From: Thermoleophilia bacterium
Lineage (GTDB): Bacteria; Actinomycetota; Thermoleophilia; Gaiellales; Gaiellaceae
NCBI GenBank assembly: GCA_025936995.1
Contig: JAICSH010000004.1
Span: forward strand, 1-64,000
Direction: 5' to 3'
Length of the DNA stretch: 64,000 bases
A model generated the notes under the pieces. The model saw nothing but the letters and a program-made list of their open reading frames with translations. It was not told where the DNA came from and ran no database searches. Position 1 is the stretch's first letter. Every line of letters begins with the position of its first letter. Position numbers and translations under genes: made by a program. Below, piece after piece: positions 62,205 through 64,000 of this stretch.

Positions 62205-62984
62205 TCAGAAGAAGACGGTCTTGACGAGCAGGACGATCGCGACGACCACGACCACGAACATGAGCAGGACGCCGAGGCCCAGCGCTGTGCCGCCGAGCGC
62301 GAGCTTGGCCGGCACTTTCGGGTCGCCCTCCTCGCCGAACGCCGACTCGAGCTGACGCTCGACGTAGGCCGTGATCCGCTCCTCGAAGCGCGATGCCATG
62401 TCTTCCTGGCGGGTCTTCGTGCTCGCCTCGTGCGTCTTGAGCGGCCGCGACGACGCGGCACGCCCGTCGATCGTGAGCTCGAAGATGTGCTCGTGCTGCA
62501 CGTCCTTGAGGTGCTGCTGCCCCAGGTCGTGGACGGCGACCCCGTCCGGGAGCTGGTTGCCGAGCAGCGCGCGCGTCGTCTCGGAGATGAGGATCTGGCC
62601 GCCGTGGCCCGCGCTCGAGATGCGCGCCGCGCGGACGACGTCGAGCCCGAGGTAGCCCTCCTCGCCGACGTGAGGCTCGCCCGTGTGGAGCCCCATGCGC
62701 ACCGACACCGCCTTCCCGTCCGGCCAGTCGTGGTCACGCAACGCCCGCTGCGCGTCGACCGCGGCCGCCACCGCGTCCCGCGCCCGCGGGAAGGAGAAGA
62801 AGAACGCGTCGCCCTGCGTGTCGATCTCCGTTCCCTCGCGCGCCACGAATGTCTCGCGCACGAGCCGGCGGTGGTCGCCCGAAACGCGCCCGTAGCCTTC
62901 GTCGCCGAGCTCCTGCAGGAGCCGCGTCGAGCCCTCGATGTCGGTGAAGACGAACGTGACGGTCCCGCCCGGCAGCGTGGTCAT
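62205..62984 (-). CDS. Membrane-anchored class III adenylate/guanylate cyclase
   Basis: A 259-residue protein. The N-terminal cyclase domain (about 6-170) has FTDIEGST and [20 protein letters not shown], the same QGDA variant as the 0.2-kb cyclase, and [22 protein letters not shown] charged helix (about 185-225) leads to a C-terminal TM segment ([18 protein letters not shown]). The catalytic domain is thus held at the inner face of the membrane. TAGCGT lies 8 nt before ATG62984. Confidence 0.9.
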   Translation of the reverse strand: MTTLPGGTVTFVFTDIEGSTRLLQELGDEGYGRVSGDHRRLVRETFVAREGTEIDTQGDAFFFSFPRARDAVAAAVDAQRALRDHDWPDGKAVSVRMGLHTGEPHVGEEGYLGLDVVRAARISSAGHGGQILISETTRALLGNQLPDGVAVHDLGQQHLKDVQHEHIFELTIDGRAASSRPLKTHEASTKTRQEDMASRFEERITAYVERQLESAFGEEGDPKVPAKLALGGTALGLGVLLMFVVVVVAIVLLVKTVFF

Positions 62985-62991
62985 GGGCGCC

Positions 62992-62998
62992 TACGCTA
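62992..62998. promoter_or_regulatory. Symmetric divergent -10 (TACGCTA)
   Basis: Plus TACGCT (62992-62997) is 6 nt before ATG63004. Minus TAGCGT (62998-62993) is 8 nt before ATG62984. The whole divergent intergenic space is 19 bp, so both promoters must overlap here. Confidence 0.55.
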
Positions 62999-63003
62999 CT
63001 CGG

Positions 63004-64000
63004 ATGAACCGGCTCGCGCAGGAGACGAGCCCGTACCTCCTCCAGCACGCGGACAACCCTGTCGACTGGCATCCGTGGGGCGAGGAGGCTCTCGGCCGCG
63101 CCCGCGCCGAGGGGAAGCCGCTGCTCGTCTCGATCGGCTACTCCGCGTGCCACTGGTGCCACGTGATGGAGCGGGAGTCGTTCGACGACGAGGCGACCGC
63201 CGCCGTCATGAACGAGCTCTTCGTCAACGTCAAGGTCGACCGCGAGGAGCGACCCGACGTCGACGCCGTCTACATGGACGCCGTCGTCGCGCTCACCGGC
63301 CAGGGCGGCTGGCCGCTCACCGTCTTCCTCACGCCCGACGGCGAGCCGTTCTTCGGCGGGACGTACTTCCCGCCCGAGCCGCGCCACGGCCTGCCCTCGT
63401 TCCGGCAGCTGCTGCAGGCGGTCTCCGGCGCGTACCGCGAGCGGCCGGAGGACGTCGCCGCGCAGGCGGAGGCGCTCGTCGGAGCGCTACGGCGCTCTGC
63501 CGAGACCGAGCCCTCGCTCGAGCCGCTGACCGGGGCGCTGCTCGCGGAGGCCGAGCGTGTCCTGCTGTCGCAGCTCGATCCGCGCTGGGGCGGTTTCGGC
63601 CACGCGCCGAAGTTCCCACCGGCGTCGGCTCTCGAGTTCCTCCTGCGGCGTGGCGAGCTCGACGCGGTGCGGCTCACGCTCGACGGGATGGCTGCGGGCG
63701 GGATGCACGACCTCGTCGGCGGCGGCTTCCACCGGTATTCGGTCGACGAGCAGTGGCTCGTGCCGCACTTCGAGAAGATGCTCTACGACAACGCGCTCCT
63801 CGTCCCGCCGTACCTCCACGCGTGGCTGCTCACCGGCGAGGCGCGCTACCGCGAGGTGGCGGAGCGGACGCTGGACTACATGCTCCGCGAGCTGCGATTC
63901 CTCGGCGGAGGCTTTGCCTCGGCGCAGGACGCGGACACGGACGGCGTCGAGGGTCTGACGTACACGTGGACCGCGGAGGAGGGCGCGCCGGCCGGGCTGT
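63004..64000 (+). CDS. DUF255/YyaL thioredoxin-domain protein (N-terminal part)
   Basis: 332 residues are visible; the gene runs off the window. It starts [20 protein letters not shown]. The DUF255 thioredoxin-like domain carries [20 protein letters not shown] with Cxx[12 protein letters not shown] and [21 protein letters not shown] (alpha/alpha) barrel begins about residue 200 ([30 protein letters not shown]). The family is SSP411/YyaL-like of about 650-690 residues; function is poorly known. Confidence 0.93.
   Translation, partial: MNRLAQETSPYLLQHADNPVDWHPWGEEALGRARAEGKPLLVSIGYSACHWCHVMERESFDDEATAAVMNELFVNVKVDREERPDVDAVYMDAVVALTGQGGWPLTVFLTPDGEPFFGGTYFPPEPRHGLPSFRQLLQAVSGAYRERPEDVAAQAEALVGALRRSAETEPSLEPLTGALLAEAERVLLSQLDPRWGGFGHAPKFPPASALEFLLRRGELDAVRLTLDGMAAGGMHDLVGGGFHRYSVDEQWLVPHFEKMLYDNALLVPPYLHAWLLTGEARYREVAERTLDYMLRELRFLGGGFASAQDADTDGVEGLTYTWTAEEGAPAGL

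Overview
The window is high-GC, densely coded, and reads as a chromosome segment from a soil-type actinobacterium, most likely class Thermoleophilia (Gaiellales/Solirubrobacterales). I infer this from the mismatch endonuclease NucS, the actinobacterial PspA/PspAB/HtpX envelope-stress set, many class III cyclases and LuxR/BTAD-type regulators, heavy use of GTG/TTG starts, and GTGA/ATGA-coupled operons. No plasmid, phage or CRISPR locus is seen.

Layout. 1-10 kb: two tRNA-Ser genes, a cyclase-ATPase-TPR signalling protein, and a minus-strand block of small secreted proteins plus two large regulators (LuxR-ATPase and XRE-TPR). Two secreted-protein transcription units there share a duplicated 75-bp upstream element. 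10-13 kb: a DUF3892 protein, an ion-channel-like protein, tRNA-Ser(GGA), GroES, and a convergent LigD-type polymerase and ATP-dependent ligase. 13.3-22.3 kb: a 2,634-residue hybrid histidine kinase with eleven GAF domains (nine near-identical in tandem), coupled to a receiver-cyclase. 22-28.7 kb: FabF, acetyltransferase, HAD phosphatase, flavin reductase, tRNA-Ser(TGA) with a partial duplicate, seryl-tRNA synthetase, Cof-type phosphatase, cytochrome c. 28.7-34 kb: HtpX, PspAB, PspA, metallo-beta-lactamase-fold hydrolase, NucS, a RuBisCO-like protein, a thioredoxin-fold protein, tRNA-Ala(CGC). 34-45 kb: a BMP-type binding protein, a frameshifted BTAD/beta-propeller regulator, ArsR+SRPBCC, an MFS exporter, an SDR, an ECF sigma factor with a membrane partner, and a PepSY-like protein beside an OmpR/EnvZ-type pair. 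45-64 kb: cupin, PEP carboxykinase, RsgA with a possible leader peptide, a tightly coupled seven-gene polyamine uptake/degradation operon (Lrp, aminotransferase, PotABCD-like ABC transporter, FAD amine oxidase), malic enzyme, HMG-CoA lyase, a class III CoA-transferase, several GNATs, a MaoC-like hydratase, a membrane-anchored cyclase, and the start of a DUF255/YyaL protein.

How the genes relate. Three class III nucleotide cyclases and the giant GAF kinase point to rich cyclic-nucleotide/phosphorelay signalling. PEP carboxykinase, NAD(P)-malic enzyme, HMG-CoA lyase and the CoA-transferase fit growth on amino acids, organic acids and branched-chain carbon, alongside the polyamine operon. Recurrent architectural themes are: convergent genes that share the palindrome CTAG as both stop codons (six pairs), apparent leaderless promoters (TAnnnT 6-8 nt before the start codon), and dispersed palindromes with a GTGCC-n-GGCAC core. 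All four tRNA-Ser genes seen, plus serS, lie in the first 28 kb.

Functions were assigned by recognising motifs in the translated sequence. No database search was run.
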